The notes under the pieces were generated by a model. It worked only from the letters and a program-made list of their open reading frames with translations. It was not told the origin of the DNA and made no database searches. Below, piece by piece: positions 1 through 6,523 of a DNA stretch of 11,018 bases. Every line of letters starts with the position of its first letter. Position 1 is the first letter of the stretch. Source of the stretch: JAZRZI01 sp045601325 (GTDB taxonomy: Bacteria > Bacillota_I > Bacilli_A > RFN20 > CAG-826); NCBI GenBank assembly GCA_045601325.1, contig JAZRZI010000031.1:1-11018 (forward strand), read 5' to 3'. The position numbers were made by a program, and so were the translations under genes.

Positions 1-54
1 GCGTGTTCGGCATGCTTACAAATGGGACTTGTTTCGAAACTAAATAAATTATAA
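1..54 (+). CDS. rpmB: C-terminal end of probable 50S ribosomal protein L28 (partial)
   Basis: Frame 1 is open from the window edge and ends in TAA at 52-54, giving 17 residues, ACSACLQMGLVSKLNKL. The pattern C-x-x-C-L-x-x-G-x-V-x-K resembles the C-terminus of the zinc-binding (four-Cys) form of L28 in clostridia and relatives, where the sequence is close to C-T-R-C-L-R-S-G-K-V. L28 is a 50S subunit protein needed for ribosome assembly. Only the tail is visible, so the assignment rests on this one motif and is tentative. No clear terminator follows before the tRNA gene. Confidence 0.45.
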   Translation, partial: ACSACLQMGLVSKLNKL

Positions 55-115
55 ATCAAACGACAGATTATTAATACATTGATAGTTATTTTTTGTTATG
101 CCTTGAAATTTTTAC

Positions 116-144
116 TTGATTTTCCTTATCTAATTTCTTTAATA
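116..144 (+). promoter_or_regulatory. Possible promoter of tRNA-Gly(CCC)
   Basis: TTGATT (116-121) and TTAATA (139-144) are separated by 17 bp and would start transcription about 2 nt before the mature tRNA. The region is very AT-rich, so the match is weak evidence; co-transcription with the upstream gene is the alternative. Confidence 0.3.
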
Positions 145-152
145 AAATATAT

Positions 153-226
153 GCATGCATAGTTCAATGGTAGAACGCTTGCTTCCCAAGCAAGACATGC
201 GGGTTCGATTCCCGTTGCGTGCTCCA
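153..226 (+). tRNA. tRNA-Gly(CCC)
   Basis: Full cloverleaf of 74 nt with encoded CCA. The acceptor stem is GCATGCA/TGCGTGC with one T-G pair. The D stem is GTTC/GAAC. The anticodon stem CTTGC/GCAAG closes loop TTCCCAA, with anticodon CCC at 185-187. The T arm has loop TTCGATT, the discriminator is T and CCA is at 224-226. It decodes GGG. A second glycine tRNA (GCC) lies on the minus strand of this window. Confidence 0.96.
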
Positions 227-240
227 TATTTAACAAAATT

Positions 241-267
241 ATGCCTAATATTAAAGGCATTTTTTTA
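241..267 (+). terminator. Intrinsic terminator after tRNA-Gly(CCC)
   Basis: Perfect 6-bp stem ATGCCT (241-246) / AGGCAT (255-260) with an 8-nt loop, followed by an uninterrupted T run (260-267). It lies 14 nt after the CCA end. Confidence 0.85.
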
Positions 268-295
268 TTTCTATTTATAAATAAATAAAATTTTA

Positions 296-315
296 ATATG
301 AATAAATGTTCATAT
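296..315 (+). promoter_or_regulatory. ArsR-family operator O1
   Basis: Palindrome ATATGAATA-AA-TGTTCATAT, 8 of 9 arm positions complementary. This matches the known ArsR/SmtB/CzrA/CadC operator form (TATGAACA-N2-TGTTCATA type). It sits just upstream of the -35 box of the arsR promoter. Its centre (305.5) is 32 bp from that of O2, about three helical turns, so both dimers would lie on the same DNA face. Confidence 0.85.
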
Positions 316-320
316 AGATA

Positions 321-350
321 TTGACAAATATGAAAGCGTGTTCATATAAT
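321..350 (+). promoter_or_regulatory. Promoter of the metal-efflux operon
   Basis: Perfect consensus boxes TTGACA (321-326) and TATAAT (345-350) with an 18-bp spacer. Transcription should start near 356-357, giving a leader of only about 10 nt that contains little more than the GAGG ribosome binding site (356-359). A very strong promoter combined with two operators fits a repress/derepress switch. Confidence 0.93.
328..347 (+). promoter_or_regulatory. ArsR-family operator O2 within the promoter
   Basis: ATATGAAAG-CG-TGTTCATAT, 7 of 9 arm positions complementary; the right half is identical to that of O1. It fills the spacer between -35 and -10 and covers the first bases of the -10 box, so a bound repressor should block RNA polymerase directly. 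Confidence 0.87.
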
Positions 351-366
351 ACTTTGAGGTTTTATT

Positions 367-666
367 ATGGAAATGGATAAATTAGCTCTTAAAAAGATTG
401 AAAATTTAATGTCAACCCTTGGTGATTTTACAAGATTAAAAATATTGTCTTGTTTATTGGATGACGAAAAATGTGTTAGTGAAATATTTTTAGAAATCGA
501 AGAATCCCAAAGCCTTGTTTCACACCAGTTAAAGGTTTTGAAAGAAGACAACTTAGTAAAAATAAGAAAAGAAGGAACGAAAGTTTATTATTCTTTAATA
601 GATGATCATATTGTTCGACTTTTAAAAACTCTTGAAGAACATGTAAAGGAGAATTCTAATGATTAA
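367..666 (+). CDS. ArsR/SmtB-family zinc-responsive transcriptional repressor
   Basis: A 99-residue winged-helix repressor, typical length for the ArsR/SmtB family. The recognition helix is near residues 49-58 (SLVSHQLKVL), followed by a beta-wing (RKEGTKVYYSL). The C-terminal helix carries D79-x-H81-x10-H92-x-x-E95, the alpha-5 metal site of CzrA/SmtB-type Zn(II)/Co(II) sensors. A single cysteine, C36, sits in the alpha-3 segment where CadC has a Cys-x-Cys pair, so a CadC-type Cd/Pb site looks incomplete. Metal binding should release it from the two operators just upstream. The ATG is 7 nt after GAGG, and the gene overlaps the efflux ATPase by 8 nt, so both are one autoregulated operon. Zinc as inducer is inferred from the site residues. 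Confidence 0.92.
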   Translation: MEMDKLALKKIENLMSTLGDFTRLKILSCLLDDEKCVSEIFLEIEESQSLVSHQLKVLKEDNLVKIRKEGTKVYYSLIDDHIVRLLKTLEEHVKENSND

Positions 667-3094
667 GAAAATTTATGAAATTAGTGGTTTTGATTGCCCT
701 AACTGCGCTGCTAAGGCTGAAAATCATTTATCTAAGAATAGTGCCATTCAGTATGCTCATTTAGATTTTTCTAGTAATAAACTTTTCCTTACATTCAAAA
801 AGGAACCTCTTACTGTGGAGGAAATTTTAAAGATTGTTTCAGAAGTTGAATCTGATTCTATAAATTTAGTTGAAAAAGGTAACGAATCGATTAAGAAAGT
901 TTTTAACATTTCAGGATTCGATTGTCCTGTGTGTGCTTCCAAAACTGAAGAATATTTAAAGAAGCAAGAAAATGTTGAATCTGCTAAATTAGATTTCGCC
1001 AATAATAAACTTTATATTTCTTTTAAAAATAACCCATGGAATTCTAAACAACTAGCTGAAGTTATTTCACATGTTGAAAGTAATAAACTAAAAATTAGCG
1101 AAAAAGATAAAAATGTAAATACATCAAGCATTTTTAACAAACGTATGTGGCTTTTACTTGCTAGAATTTTCCTAACTGCCATTGTTTCTTTAGCTTGTGT
1201 TTTTGCTTTAGCCAAAGAAAATCTTAACTGGATTAGGTTTAGTGTATATTGTGTAACTATATTAATTATTGGCTATGATGTATTTTGGAAGGTTATCCTA
1301 CATATTAAACATAGAACTAATATTATTGATCACAATTTATTAATATCTATTGCGGCACTTGGTTCCCTTACTTTGTCTATTTTAGAACTTACTAGTGGCG
1401 AACAATTAATTGAAAATGGAGCAATATATTTTGTTGACGAGTCTTTTGAGGCAGTAATGGTTATCACTTTATTCCAAATTGGTAGCATAATCGAACAAGT
1501 CGCAACTAATAAGAGTAAATCAGCGATTATGTCCGCTGTTGAGCTAAGAGTCGATAAAGCTAATCTAGTAACAAACGAGGGTGTTGTGGTTTGCAAGCCG
1601 ATTGATTTAAAAGTCGATGATTTAATTTTAATAACTTCCGGAGAGATGATTCCTGTCGATGCTGAAGTTATAGATGGTAGTGCTTTTGTTGATACATCAT
1701 CACTAACTGGCGAATATATTCCTGTAAAAGCCACGCAAAACATCAAGATTTATAGCGGTTGCATTATTAAAAGCGGAACTTTGAAAGCTAAGGTTTTAAA
1801 GCCATATAGTGAATCAACTGTTAGCAAAATAATCAAACTTATTGAGTCGGGTGGAGAAAAGAAATCGAAAGCAGATGTTTTTATTTCAAAGTTTGCTAAA
1901 TTCTATACGCCTATTATTGTTGCTTTGGCAGTTTTGACATTAGTTATTGGTGGCTTTTTTTCTTCAAATTGGCCTGAATGGGTTCATACAGGTTTAGAAG
2001 TATTGGTCATTGGTTGTCCATGTGCAATTGTTATATCTGTTCCGCTTGCATATTTTTCTGGTATTGGTTTAGCAAGTAAGTTTGGAATTGTTGTCAAAGG
2101 AACAAACTATTTAGATGAGCTTGCTAGACTTGGCAAACTAATTACTGATAAAACAGGAACATTAACACATGGCAGCTTTTCTGTGCAGATTGTTAAACCT
2201 AATGGTGTGACTTCTGAGGAGCTTATGAATTATATTTTAGCAGCAGAATGCCTATCAAATCACCCTATTGGTAAGGCAATTTGTCACGGCCATAAAGTAA
2301 AAAAACTTGCTAGTGAACAAATAAATTATTCGGAAATTCCTGGTTTGGGTGCAAAAACAAGCTGGAAAGGAAAAACAATTATTGCTGGTGGCGAAAAAAT
2401 GATGAACGAAAACGGCATACAATTTGTTCAAGCCATTGAAGTTGGCTCTGTTATATATTGCGCAGTTGATAATAGGTATATTGGTTATGTTGTTTTAGCA
2501 GATACAATCAAAGATGATGCACAACCTATGGTTGATTTGCTTCATTCCGAAGGCGTTGAAATTATTTTGTTAACTGGCGATCATGAAGATAATGCGAAAG
2601 AAATATGCAATAAGATAGGTATTGATCGTTGGCATAGTGAATTACTGCCAGAACAAAAAACAATTATTCTAGAAAAAGAAATGAAAAATTGTAATAAAGC
2701 AGTTGCGTTTATTGGTGATGGCATCAATGACGCTCCAAGCATTATTAGAAGCGATATTGGCATTGCTATGGGTGGCATTGGTAGCGATATTGCAGTAGAA
2801 AATGCTGATATTGTTATTATGAACGATGATCCAGCTAAGGTTTATGATGCTATGGTTATCGCTAAAAAAGCTAGAGCAACATCTATATTTAATATCGCGT
2901 TCGCGTTATGTGTAAAAGGCGCTGTATTTATTTCAACAATTTTAACAAGTGCTCTAATGCCTAATCCCCCAGAATTCATGATGTACATTGCGGTATTGTC
3001 TGATACTGGTCTAACGGTTATATTAGTTATAAATTCTTTGCTATTGCTATATAGTAAAATAAAGAGAAAAACGACACAAAAAAAGGAGATATAA
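659..3094 (+). CDS. cadA: Zn2+/Cd2+/Pb2+-exporting P1B-type ATPase with two HMA-like domains
   Basis: An 811-residue heavy-metal efflux pump of the inner membrane that exports soft divalent cations using ATP. Two N-terminal metal-binding domains carry GFDCPNC (C13, C16) and GFDCPVC (C89, C92). The core shows TGE (350-352, actuator), C453-P-C in TM6, the phosphorylation motif D497-K-T-G-T-L-T, H535-P, and GDGIND (686-691). K753 and D782 in the last helices, in contexts NIAFALCVKG and SDTG, are the P1B-2 (ZntA/CadA) ion-site signature, which excludes a copper pump. Four hydrophobic segments precede the actuator. The ribosome site AAGGAG (646-651) lies inside the repressor gene, 7 nt before the ATG. 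Together with the sensor this forms a zinc/cadmium detoxification operon. Zinc is favoured because the sensor has the zinc-type site, but the exact ion is not fixed by sequence. Confidence 0.95.
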   Translation: MIKKIYEISGFDCPNCAAKAENHLSKNSAIQYAHLDFSSNKLFLTFKKEPLTVEEILKIVSEVESDSINLVEKGNESIKKVFNISGFDCPVCASKTEEYLKKQENVESAKLDFANNKLYISFKNNPWNSKQLAEVISHVESNKLKISEKDKNVNTSSIFNKRMWLLLARIFLTAIVSLACVFALAKENLNWIRFSVYCVTILIIGYDVFWKVILHIKHRTNIIDHNLLISIAALGSLTLSILELTSGEQLIENGAIYFVDESFEAVMVITLFQIGSIIEQVATNKSKSAIMSAVELRVDKANLVTNEGVVVCKPIDLKVDDLILITSGEMIPVDAEVIDGSAFVDTSSLTGEYIPVKATQNIKIYSGCIIKSGTLKAKVLKPYSESTVSKIIKLIESGGEKKSKADVFISKFAKFYTPIIVALAVLTLVIGGFFSSNWPEWVHTGLEVLVIGCPCAIVISVPLAYFSGIGLASKFGIVVKGTNYLDELARLGKLITDKTGTLTHGSFSVQIVKPNGVTSEELMNYILAAECLSNHPIGKAICHGHKVKKLASEQINYSEIPGLGAKTSWKGKTIIAGGEKMMNENGIQFVQAIEVGSVIYCAVDNRYIGYVVLADTIKDDAQPMVDLLHSEGVEIILLTGDHEDNAKEICNKIGIDRWHSELLPEQKTIILEKEMKNCNKAVAFIGDGINDAPSIIRSDIGIAMGGIGSDIAVENADIVIMNDDPAKVYDAMVIAKKARATSIFNIAFALCVKGAVFISTILTSALMPNPPEFMMYIAVLSDTGLTVILVINSLLLLYSKIKRKTTQKKEI

Positions 3095-3109
3095 ATCTCC
3101 TTTTATTTT
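3081..3109. terminator. Bidirectional terminator spanning both convergent stop codons
   Basis: Perfect 10-bp stem, 3081-3090 against 3095-3104, with the 4-nt loop ATAA. A run of A precedes it and TTTTATTTT follows, so it can terminate in both directions. The ATPase stop codon TAA (3092-3094) lies in the loop, and the deoD stop codon overlaps the 3' arm. Confidence 0.92.
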
Positions 3110-3822
3110 GCGATTGTTTCTGCTGTTTCTATAGCAATTTCTATCATTTTTCCTAGGCCCGTTTGCCTTTCTTCTGGTGTTGTTGCTGTTCCTTTAACCA
3201 ATGAATCACTAACTGATAATAAACACAAAGCCTTTTTACCTAATCTCGCAGCATTGCAATATAAGGCGTAAGATTCCATCTCTACCCCCATAACACCTAG
3301 TTTTGCCCAGTTTTTCCATCCTTCAGAATCGTCGTGATAGAAGATGTCTGATGATAAAATTGCGCCACAATGGAATGGAATTTTAGCTTTTTCGCAAGCT
3401 TCATATGCCGCTTTTGTTAGGGCAAAATCTGCGCCTCCTGAGAATGTACCATTAACTTGATATTGACTCGCCCAGTTGCTATCTGTTGATGCAGTAGTGG
3501 CAATAAGAACATCGAATAAATTAATGTTTGGCTGGTACGCTCCACAAGTCCCCACTCTAATAATTGCTTCCACTCCATAGAAATTAAATAATTCATATGA
3601 GTAAATTCCAATTGATGGTTGTCCCATTCCGGATGCCATAACAGAAATTTTCTTTCCGTTTTTTGTGTAACCTGTGTAGCCAAGAATGCCTCTAATATTA
3701 GTTACTTCTTTAAAATCTTTTAAGTATGTCTCAGCAACCCACTTTGCTCTTTTTGGATCGCCAGGCATTAATACGACATTAGCAAAATCATTATCTTTAG
3801 CATTTATATGTGGTGTTGACAT
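3103..3822 (-). CDS. deoD: Purine nucleoside phosphorylase, DeoD type
   Basis: A 239-residue cytosolic enzyme, full length for the hexameric bacterial family. It splits purine (deoxy)ribonucleosides with phosphate to free base and (deoxy)ribose-1-phosphate in purine salvage. Family residues are visible: H5 in STPHINA, phosphate-site G21 in MPGDP, R25 and R44, R89 in IRVGTCGA, the ribose-binding V-E181-M-E183 motif, and the catalytic aspartate D206 in VSDSL. That aspartate is typical of forms that accept 6-aminopurines such as adenosine. AGGAGG lies 7 nt upstream of the ATG. The gene stands alone and converges on the efflux ATPase. It has its own promoter in the 100-bp region shared with the divergent small DNA-binding protein. 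Confidence 0.96.
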   Translation of the reverse strand: MSTPHINAKDNDFANVVLMPGDPKRAKWVAETYLKDFKEVTNIRGILGYTGYTKNGKKISVMASGMGQPSIGIYSYELFNFYGVEAIIRVGTCGAYQPNINLFDVLIATTASTDSNWASQYQVNGTFSGGADFALTKAAYEACEKAKIPFHCGAILSSDIFYHDDSEGWKNWAKLGVMGVEMESYALYCNAARLGKKALCLLSVSDSLVKGTATTPEERQTGLGKMIEIAIETAETIAK

Positions 3823-3848
3823 AACACTACCTCCTGTTGGACTCTTTA

Positions 3849-3877
3849 ATTTTAATCAAAGATGTAAAATATGACAA
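3849..3877 (-). promoter_or_regulatory. deoD promoter
   Basis: On the minus strand TTGTCA (3877-3872) and TAAAAT (3854-3849) are exactly 17 bp apart, each one mismatch from consensus. The leader is about 20 nt and contains the AGGAGG ribosome site. Confidence 0.8.
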
Positions 3878-3902
3878 CTAATTATCTTTGACCTTTTATA
3901 TT

Positions 3903-3908
3903 TATAAT
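3903..3908 (+). promoter_or_regulatory. Possible -10 box of the RQC-like gene, very short leader
   Basis: TATAAT ends 14 nt before the ATG; an overlapping TATAAA (3909-3914) ends 8 nt before it. TTGACC at 3888-3893 is a possible -35, 15 bp before the second box. Either way the leader would be about 1-8 nt, and no Shine-Dalgarno sequence is present. Confidence 0.45.
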
Positions 3909-3922
3909 TATAAACTTAAGAT

Positions 3923-4303
3923 ATGACTGAACTAAAATTAACAATCACTCATTACAAAATTCTTCATACAGTCCAATGCTTGAATGATTTAAAACTTTAC
4001 CCAAAACAAGAGGGTGTTTTCAAGATTTTGTCAGGTGTTATTGATGAAGAAACTAAACCACTCAAGGATATTCCAACTTTTGGATGTTTAATTTCTTATT
4101 CAAGTAAGAAGATATCAAGATTCATACTTGCTTTATTAAGACATAATTACTTGAAAAAAATATTTGATCGTAAGACAAACGATTTATATTTGATAATCAC
4201 TAATGAAGGCTCAATTTCACTGCAAAAGTTCATTAAAAGGCATAAAAATCCATATTCTAAGGCAAATAAAAAGTTAGAAACGACAATAGCTAAAATTGAC
4301 TAA
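3923..4303 (+). CDS. Small RQC-like winged-helix DNA-binding protein (putative)
   Basis: A 126-residue basic protein without membrane segment or signal peptide. Residues 30-100 follow the layout of the RQC winged-helix domain of RecQ helicases and the stand-alone RQC-minor proteins of Firmicutes: a G-x3-I-L-x-G turn, a hydrophobic P-x-F-G-x-L segment, a helix starting S-x-x-x-I, then N-Y-L and a beta hairpin ending L-Y-L-I-I-T-x-x-G. No helicase motifs are present, so it is a free-standing domain. An in-frame TAA at 3917-3919 fixes ATG 3923 as the earliest start. There is no ribosome site and the start lies just after a -10-like box. The gene is divergent from deoD and has its own terminator, so it is probably monocistronic. 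Family assignment comes from pattern reading only; another winged-helix family is possible. Confidence 0.6.
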   Translation: MTELKLTITHYKILHTVQCLNDLKLYPKQEGVFKILSGVIDEETKPLKDIPTFGCLISYSSKKISRFILALLRHNYLKKIFDRKTNDLYLIITNEGSISLQKFIKRHKNPYSKANKKLETTIAKID

Positions 4304-4314
4304 TGTCGTTTTTT
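4278..4314 (+). terminator. Terminator of the RQC-like gene, 5' arm inside the coding sequence
   Basis: Stem AAACGACA (4278-4285) / TGTCGTTT (4304-4311), 8 bp, followed by T residues to 4314. An A-A mismatch and three further pairs (TAG/CTA) extend the stem inward to a 10-nt loop. The stop codon lies between the arms. Confidence 0.78.
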
Positions 4315-4327
4315 ATTAAAAAGTAGG

Positions 4328-4356
4328 TTGAGAAATTGGACTTTATAATTTATTAT
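4328..4356 (+). promoter_or_regulatory. cdaA promoter (candidate)
   Basis: TTGAGA (4328-4333) and TATTAT (4351-4356) with a 17-bp spacer. Two TATAAT strings (4344-4349, 4354-4359) are nearby, so the exact -10 is uncertain. The gene also has a good AAGGAG ribosome site at 4377-4382. Confidence 0.5.
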
Positions 4357-4389
4357 AATTAAGTAGTTCAAGAGAAAAGGAGATAGGTT

Positions 4390-5199
4390 ATGGAGTTTAT
4401 TTGGTCATATATTAATGAAAATAATCTAGTTAATTTTATTATCGATACAATCCTATTGGCGGTTGTTTTAGCACTTGTTGCATTTTTGCTTGTTAAGGTT
4501 TGCAAAAGAAAAACAGCGATAATTTTTATTAGCATTTCTTATCCAATTCTTGTTATTTCCTACATTCTTGCTTTAACTTATGCTTTCTGGATCTCTGCAA
4601 TTTTAACTGCTTTAGGTGTCTTTATTTTCTTCCAAGCAAACATTGGTGATTTAAGAAAAGTAATTTCAAATCCTTTTAAAACAGCATCCGCTAAGAACGA
4701 ATCATTTGGCGTTCAAAAGATTTATGACGAAGATTTCTTGGTTGATGAATTATATGATGCAGTTAGTTTTTTATCTAAAGGTTTGCTTAATGAAGCAACC
4801 CATGAAACAAAGCATATTGGTGCAATTATTACTTTTGAACAAAGCCAATCGATGAGAGACATTATTAAGAATGGTGTTCAACTTAACATTCCTGTTTCAT
4901 CTGCGATTTTGAAAACCATCTTCTATCCTGGCACATTGTTGCATGATGGCGCGCTTGTAATACACGGGAATACAATTTTGGCGGCATCTGTTTTCTATAA
5001 CCCATCAACTAGATCTTATGCTAAGAAATTTGGTTCAAGACATAGAGCTGCAATTGGCATTTCTGAAATTACAGACTCTCTTACTGTCGTGGTCAGTGAA
5101 GAAACCGGACGTGTATCTTTCGCTGTTAATGGTGAAATGCACAGCGTTGAAGTTTCTAAATTTAAAGAAAAGTTTAAAGACCTTTATAAGAAAGTTTAA
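4390..5199 (+). CDS. cdaA: Membrane-bound diadenylate cyclase CdaA (c-di-AMP synthase)
   Basis: A 269-residue enzyme joining two ATP into cyclic di-AMP, the second messenger controlling potassium and osmolyte balance in Firmicutes. Hydrophobic segments at about 12-36, 42-63 and 66-84 form the expected three N-terminal helices. The DAC domain follows from about residue 110, with G-A-I-I-T-F-E150, the D186-G-A motif in LLHDGALVI and the R217-H-R motif in GSRHRAAIG. All hallmark catalytic motifs are intact. Length matches the B. subtilis CdaA/listerial DacA class. The ATG is 7 nt after AAGGAG and a terminator follows the stop. In most Firmicutes cdaA is followed by its regulator cdaR (YbbR) and glmM; here it stands alone, so such regulators, if present, are encoded elsewhere. 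Confidence 0.96.
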   Translation: MEFIWSYINENNLVNFIIDTILLAVVLALVAFLLVKVCKRKTAIIFISISYPILVISYILALTYAFWISAILTALGVFIFFQANIGDLRKVISNPFKTASAKNESFGVQKIYDEDFLVDELYDAVSFLSKGLLNEATHETKHIGAIITFEQSQSMRDIIKNGVQLNIPVSSAILKTIFYPGTLLHDGALVIHGNTILAASVFYNPSTRSYAKKFGSRHRAAIGISEITDSLTVVVSEETGRVSFAVNGEMHSVEVSKFKEKFKDLYKKV

Positions 5200-5212
5200 T
5201 ATTTATTAAATT

Positions 5213-5238
5213 AATAGCGGGTTCAACTCGCTATTTTT
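5213..5238 (+). terminator. Terminator of cdaA
   Basis: Stem AATAGCGG (5213-5220) / TCGCTATT (5228-5235), 8 bp with one G-T pair, a 7-nt loop and a T run to 5238. It ends only 17 nt before the start of the next gene. Confidence 0.85.
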
Positions 5239-5254
5239 ATATCGAAAGCATTTT

Positions 5255-5863
5255 ATGGACAGCAAACAAATTTATGACTTTTTAATAAAAATTCAATCTA
5301 TTGCAAAGATAGGTTTAATTTATAGTAAAGATCCATATGCTTTGTCTAATTATAAAGAAATTAATGATCTTTCTACAAAATTTTTAGAAGACTTTATAGA
5401 GGTTAAATTTGATAGACCAAATTATTTTCAAAGAGATATATATCCAACACCGAATATTTCGGTTAGAACAGTCATTTTCAACAAAACTAGGACCCACGTA
5501 TTAATGGTGCGTGAAGTTAATAGTCACACCTATTCATTGCCTGGTGGCTGGGCTGATTTATATGATTCTGCTGCTAAAACTGCGATAAATGAGTGCTCAC
5601 AAGAAGCTGGTGCGGATATAGAAGTAGTAAGATTAGTTGGTTTAACTAATAGGTTACCTTTTAAGACCAATTCTAGCCTTCCTGAGTACGTAGCTATATT
5701 TGAAGGCAAGATTATTGGCAACTTGCATGAACATGAATATGAAACCGATGATGTAGGTTGGTTTCCTGTGGATAATTTGCCAGAACTTTCTAGAAAATGT
5801 TCATCTGGTGAAGTTGAGCGAATGATTAACGCAGCTCTTAATAACGAAACTATATTTGATTAA
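5255..5863 (+). CDS. NUDIX hydrolase with N-terminal helical domain (YjhB-like)
   Basis: A 202-residue cytosolic protein. Residues 1-60 form a helical region like the N-terminal domain found before NUDIX domains in Firmicutes hydrolases of X-linked nucleoside diphosphates (for example ADP-ribose pyrophosphatases). The NUDIX fold follows, with SLPGGWADLYD, then NECSQEAG and a late WFPVDNLPELS segment. Against the Nudix box G-x5-E-x7-R-E-U-x-E-E-x-G-U the first E is D, R is N, and the first E of the E-E pair is Q. The E of R-E and the last E are kept, so metal binding may survive but activity is not assured. No Shine-Dalgarno sequence is seen before the ATG, and the cdaA terminator ends 17 nt upstream, leaving little room for a promoter. 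Substrate cannot be told from sequence. Confidence 0.88.
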   Translation: MDSKQIYDFLIKIQSIAKIGLIYSKDPYALSNYKEINDLSTKFLEDFIEVKFDRPNYFQRDIYPTPNISVRTVIFNKTRTHVLMVREVNSHTYSLPGGWADLYDSAAKTAINECSQEAGADIEVVRLVGLTNRLPFKTNSSLPEYVAIFEGKIIGNLHEHEYETDDVGWFPVDNLPELSRKCSSGEVERMINAALNNETIFD

Positions 5864-5889
5864 ATGACCTTTAAAAAGGCCATTTTTTA
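5862..5889 (+). terminator. Terminator of the NUDIX gene
   Basis: AAATG (5862-5866) / CATTT (5881-5885), an A-C mismatch, then CCTT (5868-5871) / AAGG (5876-5879) around a 4-nt loop, followed by a T run to 5888. It begins within the stop codon. Confidence 0.78.
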
Positions 5890-5898
5890 TTTTATAAT
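5870..5898 (+). promoter_or_regulatory. Promoter of the NERD-like/membrane protein pair, nearly leaderless
   Basis: Consensus TATAAT (5893-5898) lies 9 nt before the ATG at 5908, so transcripts would begin about 3 nt upstream of the start codon. A weak -35 TTTAAA (5870-5875) is 17 bp upstream and falls inside the terminator hairpin of the preceding gene. Confidence 0.6.
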
Positions 5899-5907
5899 AA
5901 TTTGCCT

Positions 5908-6522
5908 ATGAGCAAGGAAAAGATTTCATTTATTGTTGCGGTCGTTATTGTAGTGCTAGTAATACTTGCACTAGTAATTGTTTTTCCTGTTAGAAAGAAA
6001 TATATTCGCAACTCATTTGATAAACACTATTATCATAAGCTTAATCAAATTGTTCAAAACAATGACTATTATTTATTAAATAAATTTGTTTTTAAACCTG
6101 ATGGAGTTAATGTTTTTACAATTGACCATATTATTGGGGGCAATAAATTCATTTATATTATTTCGGACTTCTTTTACGAAGGCAATTTATCTGGTAGCAT
6201 AGCTGACCAATGTTTGGTCTTTAGTTCGTTGAAAGGCAATAAACAATATACAGATAATCCATTAGGCAAGGTTAATAACCTACTTAGTAAGTTTTGCAAT
6301 TATGTAATTTTGGATCCATCTTTGGTTATTGGTATTGCAATTGTTAATGATGATTGCAAATTATCTATAAGTGGTAATTCAAAGCAATACTTCATTTGTC
6401 AAAGAAGACAAGTGTCCTCAATTATTAAATTGTTAGAAGCTAGTGATGTTGGTGAACTAAACGCAAAATCATTGCAAGAAAAAATACTAGCCATTGATAA
6501 GTTAAATAGAAAGAAGCGTTAA
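5908..6522 (+). CDS. Membrane-anchored NERD-like domain protein (putative, active site degenerate)
   Basis: A 204-residue protein from ATG 5908; an in-frame TTG 6 nt earlier is less likely. One transmembrane helix (about 7-27) precedes a cytoplasmic domain. Residues about 52-135 follow the outline of the nuclease-related NERD domain: a hydrophobic LLNKFVF strand, T-I-D73-H-I-I, a strand ending YIISDFFYEGNLSG, and N117-P-L before a helix. In active NERD/PD-(D/E)XK proteins the strand after I-D-H carries an E-x-K-like catalytic pair; here the place reads I-S-D, so nuclease activity looks lost. The next gene starts 1 nt after the stop, so the two are probably co-translated partners. There is no ribosome binding site, and the -10 box ends 9 nt before the ATG. 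Function unknown; the NERD link is by pattern only. Confidence 0.6.
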   Translation: MSKEKISFIVAVVIVVLVILALVIVFPVRKKYIRNSFDKHYYHKLNQIVQNNDYYLLNKFVFKPDGVNVFTIDHIIGGNKFIYIISDFFYEGNLSGSIADQCLVFSSLKGNKQYTDNPLGKVNNLLSKFCNYVILDPSLVIGIAIVNDDCKLSISGNSKQYFICQRRQVSSIIKLLEASDVGELNAKSLQEKILAIDKLNRKKR

Positions 6523-6523
6523 T

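Noticed and set aside
1330..1746. Minus-strand open frame of 138 codons inside the P-type ATPase gene
   Set aside because: Antisense to conserved ATPase core sequence; no independent coding evidence.
3417..3683. Minus-strand open frame of 88 codons inside deoD
   Set aside because: It is an out-of-frame shadow of deoD with no ribosome site or recognisable domain; the same applies to the other short frames lying within larger genes.
5902..5907. TTG start for the NERD-like protein, two residues longer
   Set aside because: ATG at 5908 is the stronger codon, and a start at 5902 would lie upstream of the predicted transcription start (about 5905).
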